In this document: positions 24,501 through 36,970 of the stretch, one piece after another
How the letters are laid out: each line of letters starts with the position of its first letter
Position numbering within the stretch: the first letter of the stretch is position 1
NCBI GenBank assembly: GCA_935421135.1
Contig: OW285188.1
Span: forward strand, 22,297,233-22,361,232
Reading direction: 5' to 3'
DNA length: 64,000 nucleotides
Source: Bugulina stolonifera
Lineage: Eukaryota > Bryozoa > Gymnolaemata > Cheilostomatida > Bugulidae
Position numbers and translations under genes: made by a program
The notes under the pieces: model-generated
What the model saw: only the letters and a program-made list of their open reading frames with translations
Told to the model about the DNA's origin: nothing
The model's database searches: none

Positions 24501-27500
24501 TCATCACCGTTTATGCACTTAACTACTGTTGCTCATTCAACTGTTGCACCCTCGCCGGCTGTTACGACATCTAAAGCTACATCTTTAGCCCGTGTGTCAC
24601 ACTCAACAAATACCAAAGTACAGGTCAACCCATCACCGTTAACCTCTAATCCAGGAAATACTCCAGACATGTCGTCTCGGTATCAAGTATTTAAAATGAA
24701 GTCTGTTCCACCATTGGTGAGTTGATTGAAGTGACTATGTTTATATTACTGTATTGCAAAGCTGTGCTGACATCTGTTTACACCTTTCATGTTTGTCTTT
24801 CACAGTGGAGGTTTCATTCGGTTGTTGCATAGTGTAATTCCCCTTGATGTGCAAGCACGATGTCTTTAACAATTTCAGCCAAGTGGAGACCCTGACCCAT
24901 ATGATTTCACAGATGAGGAGAATGTACCAAGTAAGCCATCCAATTGCAGGACCAAGGCTAAAGGTATGGAACTGCATACACCAGCGCACTCTAGTTATAT
25001 TATTTCTTTGCTGTAGGGTATTGTATTTACCATGTTTTCGTATGCATCTTTGTAAATTATGTTTAAATTGTGATCTTTCCTACATGTCTGTGTATATATT
25101 TTAGTTACCAAAACTGCAAGTGCTATTAAATCCAGTGAAAGGAAGCCATCTAAAAGATCAACTAAGAGGAAAAATGACACACTTGAGGTAAGGGTTTGCT
25201 GTTGGTGGAAAGTTAGATCGGTATTGGTATGTATTAATATGTTTGGTGTTAGCATGAATTGGTGGTTATGTATTACTATAATATTCTCTTTCGGTTATGG
25301 TATTGCTGGTACCTGATAGGCATTCAATTATTATGCTCAGAAAAATGCAACACAAGATTCTACAGATGAGCCACAGGAGAAGAAAACCAGAACTGCTACT
25401 GCATCTTCTAGTAGAAAAACAGGTTCAAGGTGAGTGCCCATCTCTGAGAAATTGTGATCTACTTTTGGATTTCTGAATTTAGGTTTATGAAGTCTATGCC
25501 CAAAGTTTGCGTAACTTGAAACACTGGAGTTGTGTGCTACCGAGGAGATAATTTTGTAGTTCTGTGAACGATAACTTTGTGAAACTGAATCTACGCAAAA
25601 AGGTTTTCTCCCGAGGCAAAGTTGGGCTCAAAGGGGCAGCATACAAGCGGCAGCAGTGGAGGAATAAGATGTCAGCGAAGTGTGGGACAGCGTGTTTTAA
25701 GTGTGGAGAAGAAGGTCATTGGGCTAGCAAGTGCCCTAATGGTGGTGGTGCTAGCAATGCTAAGGAAAGTAAGTATGTGTCACCAACGATGCTTCCCAAG
25801 ACTTGAACATCTAGACCCGTTTTATGTTGGTGAAAGTAGTTTTCTTCCAGTGGTAGTTTTACACCCAACACCATTTATTTAGGTATTGCTACTACCACAA
25901 AGCAAAACAAGTGTGGTGCTTGACTTGACGTAATTAGAGGTTAAAACGGTTTTGTAAGCTTGTGATTGATTAATGCTGCTAGTTGTTAGCATGTGATTGG
26001 TTAATACCTGGATCACTATTTGGCGGTAGGGTATGCACTCTACTGTTAATCTGTTTTACACATTGCCACCTGTGTTGTATATGATAGTATTCGTTGCAGA
26101 GGAAGAGGTGTTCAATGAGGACGAGGATGGCTTCCTGGTCGATAAACCAGCAGATGAATATTTAGATGACCTCATGCTAGGAGCGTATACTGGTGGGTAC
26201 CTCTTTATTCACTAAGGCTGGTTTCAGCAAAGCGCTGCGTCAACTAGTAACAATATTCACACATTACATGTGATGTCATGGTGCCTTACCTGGCCATATC
26301 CACTCGCTATAAATCTAGGAACACTGACTAGTCGCCACGTAATTGATTGAGACATGACAGTCTGTCACACTACCTATTTGAGTATTTTTTTTATTGTTTT
26401 TTAATTTTAATATTTTATATCTACCCTTGCCGAACGGCCGAAGTTGCACGCTTTATTGGCTAGTTGTATATTATACATCAACCTGCACCAGCTGTATGTG
26501 CATGTGATTACATGTGACTGGTGCTCCCACTATTCACTCGATAGTTTCCATTATCTTAACCTAATTAGTAATATATATTCCTGTAGGTGAGAAGGAAGAG
26601 GTATCAGGAATGCAAGCAGAATCAAATTGTCTGCCTTTGTATGATGAAACGGATAAAACAGGTAAATGGCCTGCATGGTCGCATATATGAGTGAATCTAG
26701 TAGGCAGTTCACAAGGTTATAATGGCAATTGTAAAATTTCTGTTGAAAAACATAATCATTGTCCTGCTAGGGTTAGAGGTGGCGTATTGCTCAACAATGT
26801 ACATTAGTACAAGTATGTTGTTCAAGAGCTTGGAATGACATGGTTTTCATTTGTGTACTATTCCTGTACATTTGCAGCATGTCAAGGGAAAGTGCGTAAC
26901 GTGTTACACCAAGTCTTTGGTTTTGAGTCATTCCGACCTGGACAGATGGAGACGGTGGTGCGAATATTACAAGGTGTGACAGCTGTATATCATATTATAG
27001 ACTCCATTGTATAGACATGTTTAGTGTGAGAAGTTGACTAGTTAAACTGAGGTTATAAGAAGGAGGTAGTATTGTACATATTAGTCAACCTTGATTCTTA
27101 GCATCGATTCTGTAAGTCACTCATGTGAGAATACCAAATTTGGCATGCTATCGTTAGTAGAATTTTGGTTGTTCACGCCACACTAGATCATGGTTTCCTG
27201 ATGTGCCATATAACTGAAACCCTGAACTGCTTGCACAATGTCCAATGTACTGTAATGTGTATTTTGTTTTTATATGTAATAATTATTTGTATAATTCATG
27301 TTACATTGCTGTAGGAAAGTCGACACTTGTTATGTTATCGACTGGTGCTGGTAAATCACTGTGCTACCAGTTACCCGCATACTTGTATGCTGAGAGAGGA
27401 CCATCCATTGCAGTAGTTATCTCCCCTTTGGTCTCCCTCATGGAAGATCAGGTATGTCTAATTTGTTGGCTCTCATAATTGTTTTTGTTACAGAAACAAT

Positions 27501-30500
27501 TTTTTTGTCTTTAACAGCATTTGGATGTTACTCCATGCTCACATGAAGACGTTATTAAACTATGCGAGTCTACTCGGTTTACTCTCCATGCTTAGTGTTT
27601 AGAACAAGTGCTGTGATTGCTATTATTACTAGGTGACAGACCTTCCTCGTGGAATTAATGGAGTATGTCTGCACACCAATCAGACCGACTCTGTAAGAAC
27701 AAAGATTATGAACTCTGTCCTCGAAGGCAATCAGCACTTCCTGCTCTGTTCCCCAGAGTTCATGTGCTCCACAAGTCGCTCCAACATTGAGTTCCTTAAC
27801 AAACTTCCTCCAATCAGCTTTGCCTGTATTGATGAGGCTCATTGTTTATCTGAGTGGTCTCACAACTTTAGACCAAGTTACCTGCGTGTATGTAAGGTCA
27901 GTTGCACTTCATTAGTGAATTAAAGTATAGCTTGTTACTTGCATGTATAGGATGAAGAATTTGCATAGGGAATTTCACAAAATTGTTACTTTTAGGTGTT
28001 CCAAAACAACCTAACTAATTAAAATTCCACCACCACCAGGTCCATTAGTTGTTGATTACATGAGCAATGGAGTATGGGTATGAACCTTCCTTGTGTACAG
28101 AATCTCCATGCTGGTCTAAAGCTCCTCTCATGAGGAGGCATTTAGAAGTTATTTACTATTTGTTATCTGTGCTTATTCCTGTGTAAAATCTCAAATATAT
28201 TATCCAATGAATATAATCTAAATTCAATTGAGTGCCACATTATGAACATTGTGTTGTACTGCTGACTACATGCATTCGCCTCATGTTGGTGTTGAAATTA
28301 ATAATTTTTCTCGTTTTAAAATGTCAGCCGAACAATCACTCTTAACACCAGCCGATTTACCACCCAAATACACCTTCCCTTTTGTTACAATGCAGATATT
28401 GAGGGTGAGGTTTGGAGTGAAGTGTTTCCTTGGACTCACAGCTACTGCTACCAAGGAGACAGTCAACAACATTTCTAGTCATTTAAATCTACAAGACTGT
28501 GAAACTGACTGCATCAAGGGCACTATCTTACCTCCCAACCTCAACCTTTCTGTGTCACGAGACGCGCATAAAGAGCAGGTGAGTGGGTGTTCCACATTGT
28601 TTCCCTGGATATGTTAAAACAATCAGTCGAGTAGAGTAGATGTGCACTTGTTGGTGACTTTAAACCTATCAACATAAGGAAGCCTAGCTGGTGTAATGTC
28701 GTGTATAAGTGTCTGTTCACTGTGCTAGCTGGTGTAATGTCGTGTATAAGTGTCTGTTCACTGTGCTAGGCGATTAGGTGCTGTAGAGCCTCTGGTTGGA
28801 ACTCCCAGTCAGGGATAGGATATTTTCACAGATGTGGAACCAACACCCTGGCTGCTCAGAAATGAATTCCTTGCAAGAAATATATATAATAACTATAAAA
28901 AGTATGGCCAAGACCATTTTTCTTACAATTAATTCAGCAAGTTGGCTTTTGGTATTTACATTTCTTTCTTACAGCTCTTTCATTATGAGAATTGTGCAAA
29001 GACCCCTGGACCTTGATTTCCCTTCATTTCTTTTAATCTACCTTTTTGCCTGTAGTAGTAGTAATATTGGAATCTGTAATATGTATCTACTATAATGTGC
29101 CCACTAAACCATTTGCTGTCATCAGAATCATACTCCACTACATGGTCATGTGACTGGGTTGGTATGCACATTCGCTGTTGATTCTCTTTTTTATAGCCTT
29201 GGCTACATTTCTATTATTTTCCTGTAAAGGAGCAGCTGAAATTCTCATTTCAGGCATTACTAGACCTACTACAGAGCAAGAGGTTTCAAGACTGTCAGTC
29301 TGTCATCATTTACTGTACAAGAAGAGAACAGACTGATAGATTAGCATCTGTCATAAGAACAGTTTTACCTGATGAAAAGTCAAAGGACAATAAAAAATGT
29401 GTCGCAGAAAGTTATCATGCTGGTTTATCGGCGGCTCAGAGAAGGCGAATTCAGAAACAATTTATGAATGGTGAAGGTTTTAACTTTAAACTTGCATTTT
29501 ATACATGTACTATTTTGTGATTACAGGTATATAGATGCCTTTGCCGATTTCGTACTGTTAAACCAGTCCAGGCATTTTAAGCATCTATTTTTCATATATT
29601 CAGGGAGATTGAGAATTGTGGTAGCTACAGTGGCTTTTGGTATGGGTCTAGACAAGTCTGATGTGAGAGCAGTCATTCATTACACTCTACCTAAAGGTAT
29701 GACATGTGACTTACATACATCCAATACATGTTCAACCTGCATGATGGACAGTTTATTTTGGTCTGCCTAGTGGAATGATTATTTACATGTAATTCTCTCT
29801 TATAGGTTTTGAGAGTTATGTGCAAGAAATAGGAAGAGCTGGTAGAGATGGTTTACCTGCTGAATGTCATCTCTTTCTGGAACCTGAGGTGTGTACCTTT
29901 CAAGATTGTATTTGACCATGTAGTGTGGTTCCCAGGGATAGGAACATGTTACTGACAGTATAACATGGATACTTTGTTTATGACTAAATATAAGTAATAC
30001 GTACTTTCTGCACTATATAGTTCAACAAGTAGTTAAAATTTTCTTAACTGTACAGTCATCTGGACTTCACTGTTATTTCCTCAGCTTTGTTTTACAACTT
30101 GAATACTAAAGTGTAATGTCCTGGGTAGTGCAATTGTATGACTACATACACTATAGGATATGCAAAGTGATTCTTAGAGGATAGTTGAATCAGTCTACTG
30201 CTTTGAACTTTGTGGTCTCTATTTTACAAAGTGTACAGACGTATCGGAGTTGGAGAAACATACGTATGCTGACAGTGTTGACCAGTCAGCCCTCAGGAAA
30301 CTGCTGTCTATGATATACACCCAGTGTAAATGTCAGATGCTGGCCGATGCTGTTGACCAATCAGAAGGGAAAGCCGATTTAAGAACTAATGTGTGCCCCG
30401 GCCATGAACGCGTTGTGGTTATAAGCAAGGCAGTGGAGCAGTTAAACATCACAGAGCAGGGTAATCTTGTAATATTATCGAGGGTCTCCTTCAAAACTGT

Positions 30501-32827
30501 TTTCTATGTCCATCTCATTCTAATGTAATCACGTACATAATATTAGTTTTGTAGCATATTTAGGTATGCATCTAAATTGGAGTTAACCCTTTTTAGGCTT
30601 GGCCACCTTACTTTTCTATTTGGAGCTTCGAAATTCGGATTGGTTAGAAAATCAGTCAAACGTGTACAGTGCATGCTCAATCAAATGCTATGGTGGGCTG
30701 TCCGAACTCCACAGCGCTGCTAAGAAGGTAGGATATGCATTCTTTAGTGGGTGTTACTGGTGTAGTATAACTAACTTCAGGATTTAGGTGCAGGACCTTT
30801 GAATAAACAACACCTAATAAACTAGTTGACATCTAACATTGCTAATGGCAATGTTTTCACTTATTTACTGAGCTTTGTGTTATTTATAGTATTTTGGCAT
30901 TTTATTATAGTGTATACCATTGGGGGTTGCCATGGCATTAAGAAAAAAGCAGTTGGGGAATGGTAAGCTAGATGCTAAAGATTTCAGTTTCAGCATCATT
31001 GATGTTGCAAACCTGTTAAATAAACCATCTGGCTACATAAAGAAGGAACTTAAACAGTTACAGTGGCATCAAACAGCAGGTATCTCATATAATCAAGTAT
31101 ACATACATACATACATACATACATGCTCTTTCTATGGAACTAGAATTTATTCCAAACAGTTGTTCTATAATAATTCATAATACCATTTGCAGATGGCAAA
31201 TACAAACGGACAGGAATAATGGTAGAGTTTGGTGACTTGGCACTTCGAGTCAAAGTTCCTGGTAATCTCTCTGACCAGGATCTGGATGAAATACTTGGTT
31301 TCCTACGAGAGCGTGTGAAATTTCAAGAGACAAAAGAGGTTACACGACTCAACTATTTCTACCATATTCTAGACAGGTGACCAGTGCATGTCCATAAATT
31401 CTACCAAGCGTACCCTATGCAGAGATTGCTAACTGCTTATTAATTGTATATTTTATCTACGTGACTTTGTATTAGCCGTGATATTAGTTAGAATGGTAGA
31501 GCCCTGGGAATCATACATATACATGTACCTACTTATTACCAGTGGGAGAGCATTACTTGTTGCATTTAGATGCTTCAATCAGGTGACCTTGATTAAACCT
31601 ATACCAAATCAGTTTGGTGTATTATGCACACTGCTCGAATATTTTGGACACATATATTATGTATGTGTATTTGGTTGCAATTTAATTGTTGGTTTAATAT
31701 GCATTGTACATGTACGAGTAGGTATGTGGTTTGATCCACTGGTATGAACATACATGTCTGTATAGAGGTTGTTGGTGATACACATTATGTATACCTGCAG
31801 GTTGGCATACAAGGACTACTTTATGGTATCAGAAACTGCTGACCAGAGAAGAAGTGATTCCCTTAAACAATCAATTAGAGATTATTTTGAATCCTGTGAT
31901 CCTGTTAAAGACTACACCTTGGAACCAAAGGTAATGCTACTGTGCTATAGACAGAACTTATCCTCTATAATGTACATATACATACAAGTTATCTATGCAC
32001 GTGTTCATATATATATACATATACATACAAGTTCATCCGTAATATATCTATGTAATATATCTATGCCCGTGTTCTACATGCTGTTTCACATGTGAAAAAT
32101 AAGCTGTATCTTTTCATGGTTGTATTCAGTATACTCCGGATTGTTGTATCATCACATAGCTTGTGCTCACAGAACTGGCTGTGGACTATTGTATCATCAC
32201 ATAGCCTGTGCTCAGAGTACTAGCTGCGGATTATTGTATCATCACATAGCCTGTGCTCACTGTACTGGCTGCGAATTATTGTATCATCATATAGCCTGTG
32301 CTCACAGTACTGGCTGCGGATTATTGTATCATCACATAGCCTGTGTTCACAGTACTGGCTGTGGATTATTGTATCATCATATAGCCTGTGCTCACAGTAC
32401 TAGATGTGGCTGGTTTCATTGATCTCATACACACTTATATTACAGATACATGATGGCCATGAGAGAGAATATATCAACTCACAGGTAGCCAATTTCATCA
32501 GTACTTACAGCTCTGAGCATGATTTCACAGGGAGAGACGTGGCTAAAATACTATATGGTAAGTCATACATACATTGACATGTGCTTCTATTCTAATTATT
32601 TTTATTGGTACAGTAGATAGATATGACTACAACAGAGTGCTTGCGCATACACATACTGTCTTTTGGTGAGGTGAAAAGTGTATTATTTTTTCACAGGTAT
32701 AGCTAGTCCAAATTTTCCCCCTAATGTATGGGGTAGGGTGAGAAGGTATTGGAGGTCCCTGATTGGCTACAACTTTAACACGATCGTCAAAGTGGCTGGT
32801 GAGCAACTGATATCTATGAGAGGATGA
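21546..32827 (+). CDS. RECQL4: RecQ-like DNA helicase RECQL4 with Sld2-like N-terminus
   Basis: 24 exons join in phase to 1265 residues (human about 1208): 21546-21620, 22171-22204, 23029-23137, 23936-24716, 24879-24963, 25105-25187, 25341-25429, 25560-25768, 26100-26192, 26587-26661, 26878-26973, 27315-27451, 27633-27896, 28396-28578, 29254-29476, 29604-29696, 29806-29888, 30232-30460, 30597-30727, 30911-31079, 31193-31376, 31801-31930, 32446-32557, 32697-32827. It is a 3'-5' helicase for replication initiation and repair. Exons 1-3 code the Sld2-like region ([19 protein letters not shown]); exon 8 a zinc knuckle [14 protein letters not shown] after [10 protein letters not shown]. The RecQ core shows FRPGQ, Walker A TGAGKS, DEAH as [40 protein letters not shown] and EIGRAGRDG. 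The end ([20 protein letters not shown]) matches the RECQL4 C-terminus. No breaks. Confidence 0.95.
21647..21822. mobile_element. Foldback MITE in RECQL4 intron 1
   Basis: The left end ACTCATAAGCTGTTGATCA... and the reverse complement of the right end ACTCATAAGCTATTGAGC... match over about 42 bases, both running into AGAAATTGTCCTCTCTC-type sequence. A shorter relative is at 51978-52069. No clear target duplication was seen. Confidence 0.6.
23232..23304 (+). tRNA. tRNA-Trp (anticodon CCA)
   Basis: A 73-base cloverleaf: acceptor GACTCCG pairs with CGGGGTC (one T-G pair), D arm GGCGCAATTGGTAGCGC (A box), anticodon arm CTGACTCCAGATCAG with CCA, T arm GTGTTCGAGTCAC (B box), discriminator A and a following T run that terminates Pol III. 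No intron. It lies in RECQL4 intron 3, on the same strand as the host gene. The body closely resembles animal tRNA-Trp. Confidence 0.96.
28685..28766. repeat. 41-bp tandem duplication in a RECQL4 intron
   Basis: The 41-base unit beginning TAGCTGGTGTAATGTCGTG occurs twice, head to tail, without a difference that I can see. This suggests a recent duplication. Confidence 0.85.
32138..32407 (+). repeat. 45-bp minisatellite, six copies, in a RECQL4 intron
   Basis: Six imperfect 45-base units with the core TTGTATCATCACATAGCCTG followed by TGCTCACAGTACTGGCTG. Because the unit is a multiple of three, one frame stays open with a 15-residue repeat, [15 protein letters not shown]. It sits between exons 22 and 23 of RECQL4 and is not part of the family sequence, so coding is unlikely. 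Confidence 0.85.
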
Positions 32828-33772
32828 CCCCATGAAGTTTAGAACTTGAGGTGTATATTTGCTACATGTACTGACAACCCTGTGAATGCTTCATCTTCTT
32901 TACATTCTGAGAAATGCTAAGTTATTCTAGTGTAATGTTCATATAATATAATATATTGTTCTTTGCTGGTAGAATCTATTTTGAAATAAAAATTATAGCC
33001 AAATGCTACAGTTGAACAGCTCTATCGTAGCAATATGCATACATGGATCTAGATACTAGACTTAGCAGCTCTGGTCTGCTGGAATTGCCTTACCATATTT
33101 GTCACAAATGGACTGCGTGGTGCAGTATATCAAAAATTACACAATGACTTGTTGTAATTTCACATCATGTTTAACTGGGGAGCTAAGGGCAACTCAATTT
33201 TTGGAAAGGCTCAAGACATCTGTGCACTTTTCAGGTAGTGAATAAATAGGCTAAATAAAACTTGACAAACACCAGTTTCTCCAATAATCTCTCAGGTGGT
33301 TGGTTCACTTCAAATTAAATATTGCAAATAAGTGTGCTTCTGTTCAAATATCAGAGATATTATAGATAAAGCTTCATGATTGAGGATGATACTTTCCAGC
33401 TTTTTATCAAAATGCTGTTGGAACTTTCTTATGTTGTAAAATCTGGAGGAAAGGGGTGCCTTTGGAAACTGTGAGTCGATCTCTTTACAAGCTGCTGGAT
33501 GGCTACCATTACTAAGCAAAATATTTAGTACATAATTATTTCAGTTTAATAACAGTGTAAATTGTAAGTTGTTCTCTCTTTCGTTTACTCGATTGTTCCA
33601 GTGGTAAGATAACTCTCGGTGTAGGACAGTCGTCAAATAGTCCAGGGGTGGCACAAGCACTATTTTTAACTCACGGTGGCGAGATGATCTTATAATAAAT
33701 ACGATATTATTCTCGGACTTAAGTTGGTCACATGGTCCTTTCCCCCACAAGTAGAAAAGTTTCTTTATTATT
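32828..33772. other. RECQL4 3' flank and SMIM30-like upstream region
   Basis: Holds the 3' UTR of RECQL4 (an AATAAA-like signal is near 32986 in TTGAAATAAAAATT) and the presumed promoter and 5' UTR of the small membrane protein. The overlapping minus-strand frames show no motif. Confidence 0.4.
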
Positions 33773-33949
33773 ATGGGTCTTTACCAATTTATTGTATATC
33801 TCTTTTTAAATCACGTTTGTGGAGTAAACGCTTTTGATGGAGGAGATGCCACTGCACTTGTTATTGGAGTATTAATTTCAACTATGGGACTTTGTGCTTG
33901 CTTCGGATGCATATCTAAACGGCGGGCTATTCAACAGCAAAACGTGTAA
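33773..33949 (+). CDS. Small integral membrane protein, SMIM30-like micropeptide
   Basis: A single-exon ORF of 58 residues starting MGLYQFIVYLFLNHVCGVNA. Residues 1 to about 20 look like a signal peptide; then comes FDGGDATALVIGVLISTMG, LCACFGC, and a basic tail SKRRAIQQQNV. The order signal peptide, acidic AGDA-like motif, one membrane helix with a CAC motif, then basic tail matches the animal SMIM30 micropeptide (about 59 residues, normally intronless) as I remember it. SMIM30 is an ER/plasma-membrane micropeptide. The ORF is too short for usual ORF cut-offs. The match is from memory and the function is inferred from the family. Confidence 0.75.
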   Translation: MGLYQFIVYLFLNHVCGVNAFDGGDATALVIGVLISTMGLCACFGCISKRRAIQQQNV

Positions 33950-34155
33950 CAACCTGAACCTCATCCTTGCTTCACCTTCAAAGACGTAAAGTGAATGTAC
34001 AGTAGGTCTGCTGTTGTAGTGATTATGTTACACACTTACTCACTATGTCAATCTTGGAGCAATACTGTTAAACTCCGCTAACTAACGTAGTGCATCACTA
34101 AAGTGGGATACTTTCAGTTTCAGTAGCTACTCAGTAGCATAGATATTGATATTGG

Positions 34156-34224
34156 CACATTCAAGGGCATGGGCAAATAATTCCATAGTGACTATGGAAT
34201 TATTTGCCCATGCCCTTGAATGTG
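34156..34224. repeat. Perfect 33-bp inverted repeat hairpin with 3-base loop
   Basis: The left arm starts CACATTCAAGGGCATGGGC and runs 33 bases to CCATAG; TGA is the loop; the right arm is its exact reverse complement. The right edge touches the 5-base target duplication of the LTR retrotransposon. Confidence 0.95.
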
Positions 34225-34402
34225 TTTTTTGTACAAACTTTGGCATACATATTTATATTTGACTTGTTTATTTAGGTTGACTGTGTAAATCCAACACGGA
34301 CGTTGTATAGTTAACTAAAAGATGGCGGCTGCTTTAGCCTGTAACCAAAAATACGAAACATGATAAAATATAATCTCTAAGTAAATAACAACGAGAATAT
34401 AA

Positions 34403-36203
34403 CTCCAAACCAGTGATGCCAACAAATTATAGTGAAAGGTCTAGAAAACTTTTGGGTGGGAGGGAGGTGAGGTGTGGGCACCCCACCCCACCCCACCCCG
34501 CAGCGAAGATTTTTGACATTTTTCCTCGTAAATCAAATATCGAGACATTGACTTGACTGTATCATTATGTATTTACAGCCAATATTCTGGCTAATGAAAA
34601 GTACGCTACACATGTCAAGAATAATATTATGCTATATAGTTAAATCCTAGTACTAAAGACTGTCTTCACTGTCATCAGGCTGATCTTCTACGACAAAATC
34701 ACACGTGATGAAATCAGTGCTAGATGGGGTCTTCCACTGCCGTTTGCCAATAAACTGAGTGATGGACGTCTGGCAAGATCGCTTGCTCCCTCATCAATAG
34801 CACCTTCTTCAGCTAGTTCTTTCAATTTGCAACTTGCAACTGAGTCCTAACTTTGGAACTTTAGAAGAATATAAAATGTATCGTTCATATAGTATAGAAG
34901 GATTGTGATTTCTTGTATGCATTTCTTTTAAACCTGTCCAACAGTCACTTTATTTTCATATTCATGTAAATAAAAATCAGGGTCTGGAATCTAGTCAGTA
35001 AGCAAACAATAAGGTTGCAATAATTTCCAATGGTTAAGTGTACCTTCTGCTTGGTGACAGGACCCAAGATTTCCTTCACCAAAGCTGCTGATTTAGTCCT
35101 TCCTGCAGTAAAAGAGGTTGCAGTTTGGCTGTCCGGAAACATCTTCCTGAATAGCTTGGATGCATGGTCAGCTACATTAAAACTAATGTCTTGCTCCACT
35201 AAGAAATTGGCAAAGAGTAGCTCAGCTCCGCTTGTCTACAAAATAACAAAAATATTATATTATGCAAGGATGCAACGCTATGGAAAAACCTAACCAGCTT
35301 CATGTTCTTGTTAACCATTTTCATTTAACGTACTTACCTAGGCTACTCAATATTTACATTGTATATTAATGCAAAGATATATATATTTCTCCAATCAAAG
35401 AGTGCTCATTGTTCAATGATTCTGTTCATTTTTTTATTAATTTACTATTTAACATCCAATTATTTTTTATCAAATGATTAACTACAAGTGTGTCTAATTT
35501 TTTGAAAAAATATTTTAAAAAATTCTATATACCTTTCTATATTGAGATTGGTGATCACCCAATGTCGATTGTGAAGAAACTACTTTGTCAGCATTCACTC
35601 CTTCCATCAAGTTCAGATGTTTCTCTGTGTTGGCATGTTTTACCAAGCATGCTTTCCCCCTGCCTTTCACATCTACCAAAACTGGCTTTACAGTTTTAGT
35701 ACTGCAGAGCTGGCATTTTACCAAGAAATCTGAATATTTTTCAAACTGAGAAAACTTAGGATCTTTAAACCAATCTTGCAAAACTTTCTGATTATACTTT
35801 TTTTGACTCATTTTTATTTTTCTAATCAATGGATTTACTTGAGAGATTTTTAAACAATGAAAATAGACTGGAAGCTGTAAAAACATAGCTTCAAATCTTG
35901 CAATATATTTGGATTTCCCAACTTTTAGTACATTGATCTCTCATTAGCCTCTACTAATAGAAAATAGCTTAGAAACACTGACCACTGATCTCTCATTGAG
36001 TGTGAACACCTCTGACATTGACCTTTTTTATATTCCATCAACGACTTTCGATGATTCCATCCTAAATCATAGACCTTGAGGGAAGATAACTCCAAGGTCG
36101 TAGAAAAGGTGTATTTAGTAAAAGGTCGTGGTCGTAGGACGTAGGGGGAGAAAAGTCGTAAGTATACGACTTAGGTCGTAGAGTTGGCAACACTGCTCCA
36201 AAC
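34403..36203 (-). mobile_element. hAT transposon nested inside the retrotransposon 3' LTR
   Basis: An 8-base target duplication CTCCAAAC flanks 34411-36195. Terminal inverted repeats are CAGTGATGCCAAC on the left and CAGTGTTGCCAAC (reverse complement) on the right, one mismatch in 13. The right subterminal region, 36090-36185, carries many GGTCGTA/TACGAC hexamers. At 1785 bases it is shorter than autonomous hATs and has a shortened transposase reading frame on the minus strand. Confidence 0.92.
34688..35811 (-). pseudogene. hAT transposase, N-terminal part, internally deleted
   Basis: Three in-phase minus-strand exons can be drawn: 35811-35533, 35235-35044, and from about 34845 to a stop at 34688-34690. 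The first starts MSQKKYNQKVLQDWFKD and contains a zinc-finger pattern CQLC...HANTEKH like the TTF/BED-type finger of hAT and DUF4371 proteins. The second, TSGAELLFANFLVEQDISF, resembles the start of the transposase core. The third is a short tail DSVASCKLKELAEEG. The long catalytic middle and the C-terminal dimerisation domain are missing. The encoded protein, if made, would be a DNA-binding fragment only. Confidence 0.6.
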
Positions 36204-36310
36204 TATTACATCTCCCTTTTTGCACATCAGTAAGAAACAAAGCTACTTCCAGCCAGTCATCATGTAGTCTTTGAACCTAACAGGTGGCTTGACCAGCCTC
36301 CCCGACCCAG

Positions 36311-36970
36311 TCACCCCCGGGACACCCGAAACCCCCTGCGACAGACCATCCACAGGTGTACCCCACCACAACCCCCAGCTACCCGAGCCTCCCCTAGTGG
36401 AGTGGCTCGCTCATGCGCACGATCCTCATGCACTGGTGCACCCGTCACCCTCACATCTTTCCTATTTCTTCTCAGCGTGAGCCCTTGAGGAGTTTCCACA
36501 GAATAAGATCTGTCGCCTACTATACCGAACACTAGTCCTGGCTGCCAGTCACGGGGTGTTTCGAACATAACAGTATCACCAGGTATCAGGGAAGTCTTAT
36601 CTGGGCCGGCCCTCCTATCATAGTAAAACTTCTGCACAGACTGCCTCTGTTTTAACTGCTCTTGCAGCTTACCAATGTCATAACCCTGTACCTGATAGTT
36701 ACTCAGTGGCAGACTGATGTGATCTCTACACTCTATAGATTTACCATTTATCAACAGGGACTCAATCCATTTGGTGTTACCAGAAAATGACTCAGACTTA
36801 TGTTCTACACTAGTTAGATAAAAATACTCGTCACTATCAGATTCTTCACTCTTTCTATCACTAGCATGAACAGTGTCAGTTCTCTTATTGCTAGAGCATA
36901 CCTTGGCGAAATGGTTGAATTTCTTACACAGTGAGCACCGTTTGTTATATGCCTTACATCGTCTCTTTAC
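36311..36970 (-). pseudogene. Retrotransposon nucleocapsid/protease start fused to the Pol C-terminus
   Basis: Reading from 36970: RCKAYNKRCSLCKKFNHFAKVC is a retroviral-type nucleocapsid knuckle. An acidic linker follows, then WIESLLINGKSIECRDH, the first strands of an aspartic protease but without its catalytic Asp-Thr-Gly. The frame then continues, without a stop, into GYDIGKLQEQLKQRQ and DVMFETPRDWQPG-like sequence (actual: GDTVMFETPRDWQPG), the C-terminal integrase tail of Ty3/gypsy Pol. The junction near 36680-36700 marks the internal deletion. The knuckle is one frame away from the gag ORF, so a frameshift also separates them. Confidence 0.7.

Noticed and set aside
32120..32422. 100-codon ORF as a repeat protein gene
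   Set aside because: It is the 45-bp minisatellite in a RECQL4 intron; openness follows from a unit length divisible by three.
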